A stretch of DNA of 64,000 nt from CALESS01 sp041741455 (lineage in GTDB: Bacteria; Chloroflexota; Anaerolineae; Anaerolineales; Anaerolineaceae): positions 1-64,000 of the forward strand of contig JBGSJZ010000108.1 in assembly GCA_041741455.1 (NCBI GenBank). The letters run 5' to 3'. Positions 15,375-24,802 of the stretch are shown one piece after another. Made by a program: the position numbers and the translations under genes. The first letter of the stretch is position 1. Every line of letters starts with the position of its first letter. Under the pieces are notes generated by a model, which was not told the DNA's origin, did not search any database, and saw nothing but the letters and a program-made list of their open reading frames with translations.

Positions 15375-16289
15375 CTATCGGGTGGAGGTCTCTACAGAGG
15401 ACCAGCGAGCGAAAATCGCCATCGAAATCAGGCGGTTGGCGCTTTTTTCCTGCAGGGCAACCTCGCCGGATTGGATACTGCCTTTTTGCGAACGAAAGAT
15501 TTCCTCAAAGGCAAAATGTAGGGTCAGGGCGGAAGCCTTGACGGCATAGGCAGTGATGAGCAGAAATTGTGGATTCGGGCTGAGCAAGGCGGCGCAACTC
15601 TCGAGCAGGTTGGGCAGCAGCTTGTAGAACTCCCAGACTTCACCCCGGGGGCCGCGGCCGAACTTGGGGGGATCGAGGATGATGCCATCGTACCTGGAGC
15701 CACGGCGAACCTCGCGCTGGACAAATTTGAGCGCATCATCGATGATCCAGCGAATGGAATTCTCGTCAATTTTGGATAGTTGCTGGTTATCACGGGCCCA
15801 GGTGACCACCTTGCGCGAGGCATCCAGGTGGGAGACTCGAGCGCCGGCGCTGGCGGCAGCCAGGCTGGCCAGACCGGTATAGCCGAAGAGGTTGAGCACC
15901 GTCAGCGGACGGCGGGCATGTTGGACCTGTTCACTGATCCAATCCCACTGGCAGGCCTGCTCCGGGAAAACCCCGATGTGGCGGGAAGCGGAGAGCGAAG
16001 CCCAGAAGCGCAGGTTTTTGTATTGCATGCGCCAGCGTTCGGGTACCTGCGCCAGCATCTTCCAATGGCCGCCATTTTCCTCCGGGCTGGGGATGAATGT
16101 GGCGTGGGCGCTCTGCCAATCCTTGTCTGGCAGGGCCGGGCTCCAAACCGCTTCCGGTTCCGGGCGAATAAATTGATAGGGACCGTAGCGTTCCAGCTTT
16201 TGGCCGGCGCCAGAATCCAGCAGCTCATAATCCTGCCAGTCCGGGGAGGTCAGGATATGAATGTGGGGGATGGAAAGAGGATCGACCAT
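15375..16289 (-). CDS. Class I SAM-dependent methyltransferase, RlmI/RlmK-like
   Basis: 304 residues, without the N-terminal PUA domain of RlmI. VLNLFGYTGLASLAAASAGA (about 130-149) is the SAM-binding motif I. HLDASRKVVTWARDN is motif II, and DGIILDPPKFGRGPRGEVW carries the DPPxFG motif typical of COG1092 23S rRNA cytosine methyltransferases. The N-terminal third (Asp/Trp-rich) is unlike E. coli RlmI. The exact target is therefore uncertain. It is transcribed towards proC and divergently from the MalY-like gene. Confidence 0.82.
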   Translation of the reverse strand: MVDPLSIPHIHILTSPDWQDYELLDSGAGQKLERYGPYQFIRPEPEAVWSPALPDKDWQSAHATFIPSPEENGGHWKMLAQVPERWRMQYKNLRFWASLSASRHIGVFPEQACQWDWISEQVQHARRPLTVLNLFGYTGLASLAAASAGARVSHLDASRKVVTWARDNQQLSKIDENSIRWIIDDALKFVQREVRRGSRYDGIILDPPKFGRGPRGEVWEFYKLLPNLLESCAALLSPNPQFLLITAYAVKASALTLHFAFEEIFRSQKGSIQSGEVALQEKSANRLISMAIFARWSSVETSTR

Positions 16290-16531
16290 AATGAAAAAGT
16301 ATACCAGTTTTTGATTTTCAAGGCACCTTCCCGGATTTTGAATTTTGGGTTAGAGTCTTGGAGCAATGGTTCGCAGGAAAACTGGTGCCTTATAGAGTAT
16401 TTATGAACCTGGCATACTCGGGTAGAGCGAAGCAGCCGGAATTATGTAGATTTTTGGAAGCTGTGGAAATCCCGGCAGCTTCAGGCGAACCGGCACCTGG
16501 AAGATGAGGTAGAAAATATTGGGAGAAATAA

Positions 16532-17686
16532 ATGAGCGTAAATTTCGATGAATTGATCGAGCGACGAAGCACGGAGAGTTTCAAGTGGAACTTGTTCGAG
16601 GCTGATGTGCTGCCGATGTGGGTGGCGGACATGGATTTCAAAGCGCCGCAGGCAGTCATCCAGGCTTTGCAGGAACGGGTGGCGCACGGTGTTTTCGGCT
16701 ACGCCCGCGAGGCCAGCGAACTGAAAGCCGTGCTTGTCGAGCGGATGAGGTCCCACTTCGGCTGGCGGGTTGAGCCGGAGGCGGTTGTCTTTATTCCCGG
16801 GGTGGTCACCGGCTTCAACCTGGCCAGCCATGCCCTGGCCAAGCCAGGCGGTGAAGTGCTGATGCAGACGCCTGTATATTTCCCCTTCTTCAGCGCACCG
16901 GGCTATGCCGGCATGCGCCGGGTGGATGCAGCGCTCATTCGGCAAGCGGATTTTGGCTACAGCATCGATTTTGAGCAGTTTGAAGCCTCGATTTCCGAAC
17001 AGACGGCGATGTTCCTGTTATGCAACCCACACAACCCGGTTGGACGGGTCTTCCGGCGGGCGGAGTTGGAGCAGCTGGCCGAGATCTGCCTGCGGCATAG
17101 CGTACCGATTTGCTCGGATGAGATCCACAGCGACCTGATTTTCTCCGGCCACCGGCATATCCCGATCGCTTCACTGGACCCGGAAATTGAGAAGCTCAGC
17201 ATCACCCTGATCGCCCCCTCCAAGACCTTTAATATCGCCGGGCTGGAGTGTTCGGCAGCCATCATCCCCGATGAGACAATGCGCCAGCGTTACCTGGCCG
17301 CCCGCAAAGGCCTGGCCGGTGGGGTCAACCTGTTGGGCATCACGGCCGGGCTGGCGGCTTACCAGGAAGGACAGGAATGGTTGGATGAATTATTGGCTTA
17401 CCTGGAAGGTAACCGGGACTGGATGCAGGAATTCATCCGGGCCAAGATGCCGGAATTGCACATGACCCCGGTCGAAGGAACCTACCTGGCCTGGGTGGAT
17501 TGCCGCCAGGCCGGTCTGACCGACAAACCGGCGGAGTTCTTCCTCAAGCAAGCCCGGGTGGGTTTGAATGAAGGTGATATGTTCGGCGCTGAAGGAGCCG
17601 GATTTGTCCGCTTGAATTTCGGCTGCCCACGCAGCTTGTTGGTGGAAGGCCTGGAAAGAATGGCTGAAAGCCTGGGAGATCACTAA
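16532..17686 (+). CDS. patB: MalY/PatB family C-S lyase (cystathionine beta-lyase)
   Basis: 384 residues of a fold-type I PLP enzyme. Family marks are PMWVADMDFKAP near the N-terminus, GVFGYA, FIPGVVTGFN, NPHNPVGRVF and SDEIHSDLIF. The PLP lysine is K231 in APSKTFNIAGLE. MalY/PatB enzymes cleave cystathionine or other cysteine conjugates to pyruvate, ammonia and a thiol. The true substrate cannot be told. GGGAG lies 7 nt before the ATG. The DUF218 gene begins at the base after the stop. Confidence 0.9.
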   Translation: MSVNFDELIERRSTESFKWNLFEADVLPMWVADMDFKAPQAVIQALQERVAHGVFGYAREASELKAVLVERMRSHFGWRVEPEAVVFIPGVVTGFNLASHALAKPGGEVLMQTPVYFPFFSAPGYAGMRRVDAALIRQADFGYSIDFEQFEASISEQTAMFLLCNPHNPVGRVFRRAELEQLAEICLRHSVPICSDEIHSDLIFSGHRHIPIASLDPEIEKLSITLIAPSKTFNIAGLECSAAIIPDETMRQRYLAARKGLAGGVNLLGITAGLAAYQEGQEWLDELLAYLEGNRDWMQEFIRAKMPELHMTPVEGTYLAWVDCRQAGLTDKPAEFFLKQARVGLNEGDMFGAEGAGFVRLNFGCPRSLLVEGLERMAESLGDH

Positions 17687-18334
17687 TTGTTTGAATCACA
17701 CCCACAAAACTTGAAACCCGGCGGAAAAAGCTGCCTGGCCAAACTACTGATCGCCCTGGTCGTCTTAGCCTGCCTGCTGCCGATCGTCTATCTTTTGATG
17801 TGGGGGATGGGCGGGGTGTTAATCGTGGCGGATCCTCTCGAGAAGGCCAACGCAGTGGCCGTGTTGAGCGGTAATGAGGAAGATCGCCTGCAGGAGACCT
17901 TGCGCATCCTGCGCGAAGGCTTTGCCCCTTTGGTTATCCTGACCGAAACCGAGGAACTGGCAGGCGGCGGCAGCTCGATGGGTACAATCGATAAAGTGAT
18001 CACTGCCCGGGCTGTGGGCATCTCCAGTGAGGCGATCCTGGTCACCAAATCCACCGCCACCAGCACCCGGGATGAGGCGCTGGCCGTCCTGGAGGTGGCG
18101 CAACAAAGGCAATTCACATCGCTGATTGTTGTAACCGACCCGTATCATTGTTTTCGGACCCGCCTGTTGTTTCGTAGTATTTTTTCCGGCTCCGGTATCC
18201 AGGTTAGTGTTCGCCCGGTGCGGGATCACTGGTATCGCTCCTACAACTGGTGGCTGAGTGCTGAAGGCCGCCGGGCAACCCTGAGCGAATATACCAAGCT
18301 GTTCTTCTTCGTGTTTGGTATCCGGGGAGATTAA
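17687..18334 (+). CDS. DUF218 (YdcF/SanA-like) membrane-anchored protein
   Basis: 215 residues beginning with TTG at the first base after the preceding stop; GGGAG is 8 nt upstream, inside the end of that gene. One transmembrane helix (LLIALVVLACLLPIVYLLMW, about 20-39) precedes the DUF218 domain. Visible motifs are AVAVLSGNEEDRLQETLRIL, STATSTRDEALAVLE and LIVVTDPYHCFRTRLLF. The family is poorly understood; members affect envelope integrity in enterobacteria. The domain is predicted to face outside. Confidence 0.82.
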   Translation: MFESHPQNLKPGGKSCLAKLLIALVVLACLLPIVYLLMWGMGGVLIVADPLEKANAVAVLSGNEEDRLQETLRILREGFAPLVILTETEELAGGGSSMGTIDKVITARAVGISSEAILVTKSTATSTRDEALAVLEVAQQRQFTSLIVVTDPYHCFRTRLLFRSIFSGSGIQVSVRPVRDHWYRSYNWWLSAEGRRATLSEYTKLFFFVFGIRGD

Positions 18335-18339
18335 ACAAA

Positions 18340-18364
18340 ACAGGGCTGAAATCCTCAGCCCTGT
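18340..18364. terminator. Bidirectional intrinsic terminator
   Basis: ACAGGGCTGA-AATCC-TCAGCCCTGT, a perfect 10-bp stem between convergent genes. On the plus strand it is followed by CATTTT; on the minus strand by TTTGTTT, the better tail, ending the cold-shock gene. Confidence 0.85.
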
Positions 18365-18385
18365 CATTTTGAAGGTGTGAGGGGA

Positions 18386-18598
18386 TTACTCAACCACCTT
18401 GACGCCGGCAGCTTGCAGACCTTTTTCGCCCTGTTCAATTGAGAATTCCACCTGCTGGCCTTCCTTCAAGCGGCGGTAACCGTCCATGTCAATGGCGCTG
18501 AAATGGACAAACACGTCCTCGCCGCCTTCGCGCCCGATAAAGCCGTAGCCCTTCATGGCGCTGAACCATTTCACAACTCCAGTGATTCTTTCAGACAT
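18386..18598 (-). CDS. Cold shock protein, CspA family
   Basis: 70 residues, a single cold-shock domain. The RNA-binding motifs RNP1 (KGYGFIGR) and RNP2 (VFVHFSAI) are intact, and the start TGVVKWF is typical. It acts as an RNA chaperone or transcription antiterminator that binds single-stranded nucleic acid. GGAG lies 8 nt before the ATG. A likely promoter lies 56-85 bp upstream, giving a leader of about 50 nt, shorter than that of the E. coli cspA thermosensor. Confidence 0.96.
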   Translation of the reverse strand: MSERITGVVKWFSAMKGYGFIGREGGEDVFVHFSAIDMDGYRRLKEGQQVEFSIEQGEKGLQAAGVKVVE

Positions 18599-18654
18599 GC
18601 TGCATTCTCCGTGATTGTATGTGATCTAAGGCCGATTAAGCCTGTCCTGAGGAT

Positions 18655-18683
18655 AGGGTATCACCATTAAAAATGACTGTCAA
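18655..18683 (-). promoter_or_regulatory. Promoter of the cold-shock gene
   Basis: Minus strand TTGACA (18683-18678), a 17-bp spacer and TACCCT (18660-18655). The -35 is consensus and the -10 weak. Confidence 0.5.
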
Positions 18684-18780
18684 GAAAACCATGCCAGGAT
18701 TATTATGCAATGGCTGATCAGACTGCAGGATATTGGAGCGGGGAAATGTGGCTATGGTAGAATGAAAACGGAGCAGATCC

Positions 18781-19605
18781 ATGCCCGAAATCTTCGTCGA
18801 CCAGGATTATTTACGCAAGCATCAATATCGCCAGGGTAACAACCTGGATGCCCGCATTTTACTGCACAAACGTTATTCCACCAACCCACAAGGCTGGTAC
18901 AACTGGATGTTCCAGCAAATCGACCTTCAGCCCGGGATGGATGTGCTTGAGGTGGGCTGCGGAACGGGGGAATTCTGGCGTGCCATTCAAGATCAACTGC
19001 CGCAAGAGATTTCTATAACAGTTGCCGATTTGTCGATTGGCATGGTGGAAGAATGCCGGTCCAGCCTAGCGGGTGATCTTCGTTTTCAGTATATCCACCT
19101 GGATGCACAGCAAATTCCCTTGCCAGAGCATTCTTTTGATTTGATCTTCGCCAACCACATGTTGTACCACGTACCGGATAAAGAACTCGCGATTGCGGAA
19201 TTCCGGCGGGTGCTGAAACCAGGTGGAAAACTGTGCGCTGCCACCAATGGGCTTGGGCACTTGGCAGAAATGCACCAATTGATTGAAACCACTGGTGTTC
19301 TGTTGCCTATCACAACGTATGCTGCCCGGCGCTTTGGCCTGGAAAATGGACCGGGTTATCTGCTGGGTGCTTTTCAATCGGTCAAACGAATGGATTATCT
19401 GGATAGCCTGTGGGTGACCGAAGTGCAACCTTTGCTGGATTACCTTCAATCCATGTGGACGGGATTCTTATTCCAAGAGCAAATGGATCAGCTAAAAATG
19501 GAAATTGAGCAAAGAATCCAAACGGATGGTGGGATCGTAATCCGGAAATCGGGTGGAGCCTTGCTGGCAGAAGGCTATTCCACAAGTTATGAAGGCATGA
19601 AATGA
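18781..19605 (+). CDS. Class I SAM-dependent methyltransferase (UbiE/type 11)
   Basis: 274 residues. VLEVGCGTGEFWRAI (about 56-70) is the SAM glycine loop, followed by VADLSIGMVEECR and the post-I motif FDLIFANHMLYHVPD. FRRVLKPGGKLCAATNG completes the methyltransferase_11 pattern. The C-terminal 90 residues are probably the substrate cap. The substrate is unknown. CGGAG lies 7 nt before the ATG. The stop overlaps the next start by 4 nt (ATGA), so it heads a coupled run with the TPR protein and a lipoprotein. Confidence 0.88.
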   Translation: MPEIFVDQDYLRKHQYRQGNNLDARILLHKRYSTNPQGWYNWMFQQIDLQPGMDVLEVGCGTGEFWRAIQDQLPQEISITVADLSIGMVEECRSSLAGDLRFQYIHLDAQQIPLPEHSFDLIFANHMLYHVPDKELAIAEFRRVLKPGGKLCAATNGLGHLAEMHQLIETTGVLLPITTYAARRFGLENGPGYLLGAFQSVKRMDYLDSLWVTEVQPLLDYLQSMWTGFLFQEQMDQLKMEIEQRIQTDGGIVIRKSGGALLAEGYSTSYEGMK

Positions 19606-21029
19606 GACGCTGGTTGTGGTTGCTGGCTGTGGCTCTGCTGGTGATGGGAATCGTTGTGATGGTGGTTGTTCGGCCAGCTTTGATTTCCGTGGAAAACGCG
19701 GAGCAAGCCCTGGCGGAAGCTCAACAAAACGGGGATCTGAGTGCAGAGGGATCTGCATTGGAAAACCTGGCCCGGTTGAAACCTGAGGAAAATTACTGGC
19801 AACAAGCGGGAGAGGTGTATTTTGAAGCAAGAAACATTGATGCTGCTGTGCATGCTTTGCAGAAGGCTGAATCCACTGGTAAATTGACGGGTAGGGGATT
19901 GGTTTTACTGGGAGATGGGCTGAGCTTGAGCAGGGAATCAACCCAGGCTGTGGAAAAGTGGCGCAAGGCAACCGAGGTGGGTGAATTGGAAGGATACACC
20001 AGGCTGGCAACCTATTTCCGTAAACAGAAAGATTGGACCAACCTTGAAACTTTACTGGTGGATTGGATGAAGGCTGACGATACCAACGGCGAACCATTTC
20101 TGTTATACGGCTTAGTGCGGGTCGCCCAGGGCAGTGGAGATTCTTTGAATGAGCTGCGCATAGCCAAAGATAAGAACCCGGATATGGATGCAACCATCAC
20201 TCAAATCGAAAACGCAGTGCTAATCGGATCGCTCTCTTCCTACTCCGGCTACCAACCCGTGCTGGTTGGCAGGACGCTAGGCAACCTGGGCGAGTGGGAC
20301 CTGGCTGAAATCGCTTTCAACCTGGCCCTTGAGACAATGCCGGAATATACCGAAGCCTGGGCTTTCCTTTCTGAAGCCAAATACCAGCAGGGCGAGGGAG
20401 GCGAGGAGGAGATTCAGAAAGCGTTGGCGTTGAATCCGGAGTCGGTGATCGCCCAGGCGCTGTATGCCATGCGCTTGCGGCGGGAGGGCAAAGCACAAGA
20501 AGCCCTACCGTACCTGGAGGCGGTCGCGGCTGCCGAACCCGACCAGGTAATTTGGCGGATGGAGATTGCTGCCACACTGGCCGAGCTTGGGCAAATAAAT
20601 GAAGCCCTGGCGGAGTTCCAGGCAGCGGTCCTATTGGATCCAGACAACCTGCAAGCCTTGAAACAACTGGCAACTTTTTGCCTTGAGCACAACCTTGAGT
20701 TGCGGACGATTGGCTTGCAAGCTGCCCGGGAAGCCTTGAGCCTGGCACCCGATGATGCTGAAGCCCTGGACTTGATGGGCTGGACATTATTTCTGCTGGA
20801 TGACGCCACCAGTGCGGAACGCTTCTTGCACCGGGCATTGGAAGCAGATGATCAGTACGTCAATGCTTATCTGCATCTTGGACAGGTATATTTGAAGAGC
20901 CAGCAAATTTTGCTAGCCTATCAGAACCTAAAACAAGCCAACCACCTGGCCCCAGACGACAGTGAGACGCAAATTCTGGCGCAGCGCTTGTTGGAACGTT
21001 ATTTTGGTGAAGTGGAGGCAACCCCATGA
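19602..21029 (+). CDS. Membrane-anchored TPR repeat protein
   Basis: 475 residues. One N-terminal transmembrane helix (WLWLLAVALLVMGIVVMVVV) is followed by tetratricopeptide repeats along almost the whole length. Examples are AEQALAEAQQNGDLSAEGSA, ALAEFQAAVLLDPDNLQALK and NAYLHLGQVYLKSQQILLAY. TPR solenoids bind protein partners; here the solenoid should lie outside the membrane. It overlaps both neighbours by 4 nt, so the three products are probably made in fixed ratio and may work together. The partner is unknown. Confidence 0.88.
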   Translation: MRRWLWLLAVALLVMGIVVMVVVRPALISVENAEQALAEAQQNGDLSAEGSALENLARLKPEENYWQQAGEVYFEARNIDAAVHALQKAESTGKLTGRGLVLLGDGLSLSRESTQAVEKWRKATEVGELEGYTRLATYFRKQKDWTNLETLLVDWMKADDTNGEPFLLYGLVRVAQGSGDSLNELRIAKDKNPDMDATITQIENAVLIGSLSSYSGYQPVLVGRTLGNLGEWDLAEIAFNLALETMPEYTEAWAFLSEAKYQQGEGGEEEIQKALALNPESVIAQALYAMRLRREGKAQEALPYLEAVAAAEPDQVIWRMEIAATLAELGQINEALAEFQAAVLLDPDNLQALKQLATFCLEHNLELRTIGLQAAREALSLAPDDAEALDLMGWTLFLLDDATSAERFLHRALEADDQYVNAYLHLGQVYLKSQQILLAYQNLKQANHLAPDDSETQILAQRLLERYFGEVEATP

Positions 21030-21670
21030 AACGCACATTGCAACTTCTTGCAGCAATCCTCTTGACAGTCATCCTCAGTAGTTGTTCATTGCTGACAACG
21101 CCGGAACCGAAGTCGGGCGAAATTTTATTTGCAGATGCTTTCGCAGATCCAAAAACAGGCTGGGATACCTGGAACGATGAATATGGCTCGATGGTTGTTT
21201 ACCAGAACGATGGGTTGCGGATCCTGGTCAATTCACCCCAATTTGATTACTGGTCCCGGCCCGGCCTGAATTACCAGGATGTTCACATCGAGGTGGATGC
21301 AGCCAAGGTGGGGGGACCGAACGACAACGACTATGGGGTTATCTGCCGATATATTGACCATGACAATTTCTACGCCTTGCTGATCAGCAGTGATGGCTAT
21401 TATGGGGTGCTCAAGGTAAAAGAAGGCAACTACTCGCTGATTGGAACAGAAGCGATGGAATACAGTGAAGCCATCCAGCGCGGCGATGCCATCAACCACA
21501 TCCGGGCGGATTGCATCGGCGATGGCTTGATTCTGTGGGTGAATGGTGAGAAATTGCTGATTGTGCGCGATGCTGATTTCAGCAGCGGCGATGTGGGGGT
21601 AATTGCTGGCACCAATGAGACCAGTGGTGCCGATATTCTCTTTGATAATTTTGTAGTGTACAATCCGTGA
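21026..21670 (+). CDS. Lipoprotein with concanavalin/LamG-like beta-sandwich domain
   Basis: 214 residues. MKRTLQLLAAILLTVILSSC is a lipoprotein signal with lipobox LSSC (Cys 20). The mature part looks like a single jelly-roll domain of the DUF1080/LamG type: FADAFADPKTGWDTW at the start, DYGVICRYIDHDNFYALLIS in the middle, and GVIAGTNETSGADILFDNF at the end. Such domains often bind sugar or protein at the cell surface. GGAGG is 7 nt before the ATG. The start overlaps the TPR gene by 4 nt. It needs Lgt and LspA, both encoded in this window. Confidence 0.82.
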   Translation: MKRTLQLLAAILLTVILSSCSLLTTPEPKSGEILFADAFADPKTGWDTWNDEYGSMVVYQNDGLRILVNSPQFDYWSRPGLNYQDVHIEVDAAKVGGPNDNDYGVICRYIDHDNFYALLISSDGYYGVLKVKEGNYSLIGTEAMEYSEAIQRGDAINHIRADCIGDGLILWVNGEKLLIVRDADFSSGDVGVIAGTNETSGADILFDNFVVYNP

Positions 21671-21674
21671 GCGT

Positions 21675-22955
21675 ATGAAGGTCTATTTTGACAGTATTGG
21701 ATGCCGGCTCAATCAAAGCGAAATAGAGAAACTGGCCAGCCAGTTCCGGGCAGCCGGGCATGAGATTGTTGATTCCGCCCTGCAAGCTGACCTAGTGGTG
21801 GTGAATACCTGCTCAGTGACTGCTGAAGCAGCATCCGACTCGCGCCAGAAGATTCGCCAGGCCAGCCGGGCCGGGGTGCAAGAGATCGTGGTCACCGGCT
21901 GCTGGGCAACTTTGGAGCCAGAGAACGCCGCCCAGCTTCCGGGTGTCACCCGGGTGGTGATGAATTCCGAAAAAGAGCACCTGACCGAAGCAGTTTTGCA
22001 CCTTTCACCCGAAGTTTTCGACCTAGAGCCGTTGGAACGAAAACCCTTGCCAGGGATTCACCAGCGCACCCGGGCGTTCATCAAGGCACAGGATGGCTGC
22101 GATAATTTCTGCACATTTTGCATCACGCGGATTGCGCGGGGCAAAGGCCGCAGCCAGCCGGTGGATGCCATCCTGGCAGATATCCACGCAGCCAGGGCGG
22201 GCGGGGCGCAGGAAGTGGTGCTCTCCGGGGTACACCTGGGCTCCTGGGGCAGTGATCTACTACAGACGCTGCACCTGAAGAATCTGATTGAACGGATTTT
22301 GGCAGAAAGTGACATCCCCCGCCTGCGCCTGTCGTCGCTGGAACCCTGGGATTTGGCTCAGGATTTCTTCGAGTTATGGCAAAATCCACGCCTGTGCCGG
22401 CATCTGCACTTGCCGCTGCAATCCGGGTCAGCCCGCACCCTGCGGCGGATGGCGCGCAAGACCAACCCACAGGCTTATACTGAACTGGTCGGGTGGGCGC
22501 GCCAGGTCCTCCCGGAGATGGCCATCACCACTGATATCATTGTCGGTTTCCCCGGTGAAACGGACGAAGATTTCGAGGAGTCCCTGGCTTATGTGCAGGC
22601 GTTGAACTTAGCGGCAGGGCATGTTTTCAACTTCTCGCCCCGGCCGGGCACCCCGGCAGCCCAGTTTCCCGAGCAGATCCAGCCGAAAATCCGCAAAGAA
22701 CGCAGCGCCCGTATGCGGGCAGCCGTGGCTGCCAGTGGCGCAGCTTACCGTCAGCAATTCCTGGGCCAAACGCTTGAGGTTTTATGGGAATCAGCATCCA
22801 GCCTGGGTCCACAGGGCTGGGGGATGGAAGGGCTGAGCGACACCTACCTGCATGTGCGGGCTTTATCGCCAGAAAATGCCTGGAACCAGATCCAGAAAGT
22901 TCGGCTGATTGAAACGCAGGGGGATGGCTTCCAGGGGATCATCCAAAAGGAGTGA
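21675..22955 (+). CDS. mtaB: tRNA t6A37 methylthiotransferase MtaB
   Basis: 426 residues. This radical-SAM enzyme converts t6A to ms2t6A at position 37 of ANN-decoding tRNAs. The N-terminal UPF0004 domain holds cluster cysteines in GCRLNQ, NTCSV and VTGCWA. The radical-SAM triad CDNFCTFC uses Cys 142, 146 and 149. DIIVGFPGETDEDFEESL and FNFSPRPGTPAAQFP are MiaB/MtaB-family motifs. A C-terminal TRAM-like segment follows. The MtaB assignment over MiaB rests on length and the GCRLN start. It begins 5 nt after the lipoprotein gene. Confidence 0.93.
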   Translation: MKVYFDSIGCRLNQSEIEKLASQFRAAGHEIVDSALQADLVVVNTCSVTAEAASDSRQKIRQASRAGVQEIVVTGCWATLEPENAAQLPGVTRVVMNSEKEHLTEAVLHLSPEVFDLEPLERKPLPGIHQRTRAFIKAQDGCDNFCTFCITRIARGKGRSQPVDAILADIHAARAGGAQEVVLSGVHLGSWGSDLLQTLHLKNLIERILAESDIPRLRLSSLEPWDLAQDFFELWQNPRLCRHLHLPLQSGSARTLRRMARKTNPQAYTELVGWARQVLPEMAITTDIIVGFPGETDEDFEESLAYVQALNLAAGHVFNFSPRPGTPAAQFPEQIQPKIRKERSARMRAAVAASGAAYRQQFLGQTLEVLWESASSLGPQGWGMEGLSDTYLHVRALSPENAWNQIQKVRLIETQGDGFQGIIQKE

Positions 22956-22962
22956 GACTCTT

Positions 22963-24657
22963 ATGAAATGGTGGCAGCAGGCGGTTTTCTACCAGGTCTA
23001 CCCACGCTCGTTTGCAGACGGCAACGGGGATGGGATTGGCGACCTGCCGGGGTTGATCGGCAAATTAGATTACCTGCAGGACCTAGGGGTGGACGCCATC
23101 TGGCTCTCGCCGCACTATCCTTCGCCGATGATTGACTGTGGCTATGATATTTCCGATTATTGCGACGTAGCGCAGGAATATGGCACATTGGCAGACTTTC
23201 AGATTTTATTGGATGAGATTCACCGGCGGGGGATGCGGATCGTTCTGGATTTGGTGCTGAACCACACCTCCGACCAACATGCATGGTTTCAAGAAGCGCG
23301 CTCCAGCCGGAAGAATCCCAAGCACGACTGGTACGTCTGGCGGGAGGGAAACCCCGGCCAGAGGCCGAATAACTGGTATTCAACTTTTGGTGGTTCTGCC
23401 TGGGAATGGAATGCTGCCACCGGTGAATATTACTATCACTTTTTCTACAAAGAACAACCCGATCTCAACTGGAATCATCCGCAAGTGCGAGAAACCATGT
23501 TTGAGGTAGTACGGTTCTGGCTGAAAATGGGGGTGGATGGCTTCCGCCTGGATGCAGTTGGTACGATTTTCGAAAATCCAGACCTGCCGGACCACACCAG
23601 TTCGCTCAACCAGGACGAACTGTACCGGGCATACCGAATGGCCACAAACGATGAGGAGAGAAGGGCAATCTATCTGGTTGGTGAGAAGATGTATCAAGAG
23701 CAACATGACCGAGCAGAAGTACACGTTTTAATGAAGGATTTACGCCAGGTTGTGGATGAATTTGAGGATCGTGTCCTCATCGGTGAGACGGATGATGTCG
23801 CATTTTATGGAAATGGAGAAGACGAACTCCATCTGGCCTTTAACTTTCCCTTGATGCGAACCTCTCAACTTTCAGCAGAATGGATTCTGGAGAACCAGCA
23901 AACCCGGTTAGCAGCTTTGCCGGCCGGCGCCTGGCCGTGCAACACCTTGAACAATCACGACTCGGGACGGGTCTATTCCAATTATGGTGACCGTGTGAAT
24001 GATGAAGCGCTGGCGAAACTCAGCCTGGCCGTGGTCTTCAACCTCAAAGGCACACCGTTTCTATATAACGGCGAAGAGATCGGGATGAGGAATTATTACG
24101 GATTCCGGCTCGACCAGTTCCGTGATCCAGTCAGTACACGAGCTTATGAGTTAGAGCGCAGGTTGCTGGGTAAGGGCGAGGGTGAAGCTTTGGCGTATGC
24201 TGCAAGAAATGGCCGTGATAAAGGTCGCACACCTGTGCAGTGGAATGCTTCAGAAAATGCTGGGTTTTCTCCTGCTGAAATCCAAACCTGGCTTCCAGTG
24301 GCGCCAGAATATCTGGAAGGAGTGAATGTTGCTGAACAGATGGCCGGTGATGATACGCTCTGGCATTTTTATCGGGATTTGCTGCAGCTGAGAAAGCACA
24401 CGCCAGCCCTGGTTGAGGGAGATTATCAACCGCTTCATCTGGAAGGGAATGTTCTTGGTTTTCTCCGTTCGTCAACTTTTCAATCCGTGTTGGTTCTACT
24501 TAATTTTCACGAAGAGGAAGTTCAGACTGCTTGCAGGGATGGGTGTCCGCATGCCCGCAGGCTTTTCTCGTCCCACGAAATTAGCGAGTATGAACAATCC
24601 GGTGAAGTGATCCACCTGCAACCATTCGAAATCTGGATTGGCGTGCTCGACACTTAA
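22963..24657 (+). CDS. GH13 alpha-glucosidase (oligo-1,6-glucosidase type)
   Basis: 564 residues. ATG 22963 follows AAGGAG; upstream in-frame codons lie in mtaB. It opens WWQQAVFYQVYPRSFADGNG, the standard GH13 start. Catalytic residues are the nucleophile D197 (DGFRLDAVG), acid/base E275 (LIGETDD) and stabiliser D333 (LNNHDSGR). FLYNGEEIGM follows. Such enzymes hydrolyse alpha-1,4 or alpha-1,6 linked glucose from the ends of short oligosaccharides. There is no signal peptide, so it acts in the cytoplasm. It is unusual as the last gene of a run with a tRNA-modifying enzyme. Confidence 0.93.
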   Translation: MKWWQQAVFYQVYPRSFADGNGDGIGDLPGLIGKLDYLQDLGVDAIWLSPHYPSPMIDCGYDISDYCDVAQEYGTLADFQILLDEIHRRGMRIVLDLVLNHTSDQHAWFQEARSSRKNPKHDWYVWREGNPGQRPNNWYSTFGGSAWEWNAATGEYYYHFFYKEQPDLNWNHPQVRETMFEVVRFWLKMGVDGFRLDAVGTIFENPDLPDHTSSLNQDELYRAYRMATNDEERRAIYLVGEKMYQEQHDRAEVHVLMKDLRQVVDEFEDRVLIGETDDVAFYGNGEDELHLAFNFPLMRTSQLSAEWILENQQTRLAALPAGAWPCNTLNNHDSGRVYSNYGDRVNDEALAKLSLAVVFNLKGTPFLYNGEEIGMRNYYGFRLDQFRDPVSTRAYELERRLLGKGEGEALAYAARNGRDKGRTPVQWNASENAGFSPAEIQTWLPVAPEYLEGVNVAEQMAGDDTLWHFYRDLLQLRKHTPALVEGDYQPLHLEGNVLGFLRSSTFQSVLVLLNFHEEEVQTACRDGCPHARRLFSSHEISEYEQSGEVIHLQPFEIWIGVLDT

Positions 24658-24709
24658 TTTATTCCCATCGTTCAGCCATCATGTTTTAGAAACCTAATTA
24701 TTAAAAGTA

Positions 24710-24745
24710 CAGATAACCGCAGATTTTTAAATCGGCGGTTATCTG
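24710..24745. terminator. Hairpin between convergent GH13 and ldh genes
   Basis: CAGATAACCGC (24710-24720) and GCGGTTATCTG (24735-24745) are perfect 11-bp complements around a 14-nt AT-rich loop. It lies midway between two convergent stops. No T-run follows, so terminator function is likely but not certain. Confidence 0.5.
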
Positions 24746-24802
24746 CACTGATCAAGTTGTGAAATGGCAAAAGTTTTGTGAAGTTTGCAGAGCTGAAGTC
24801 GC

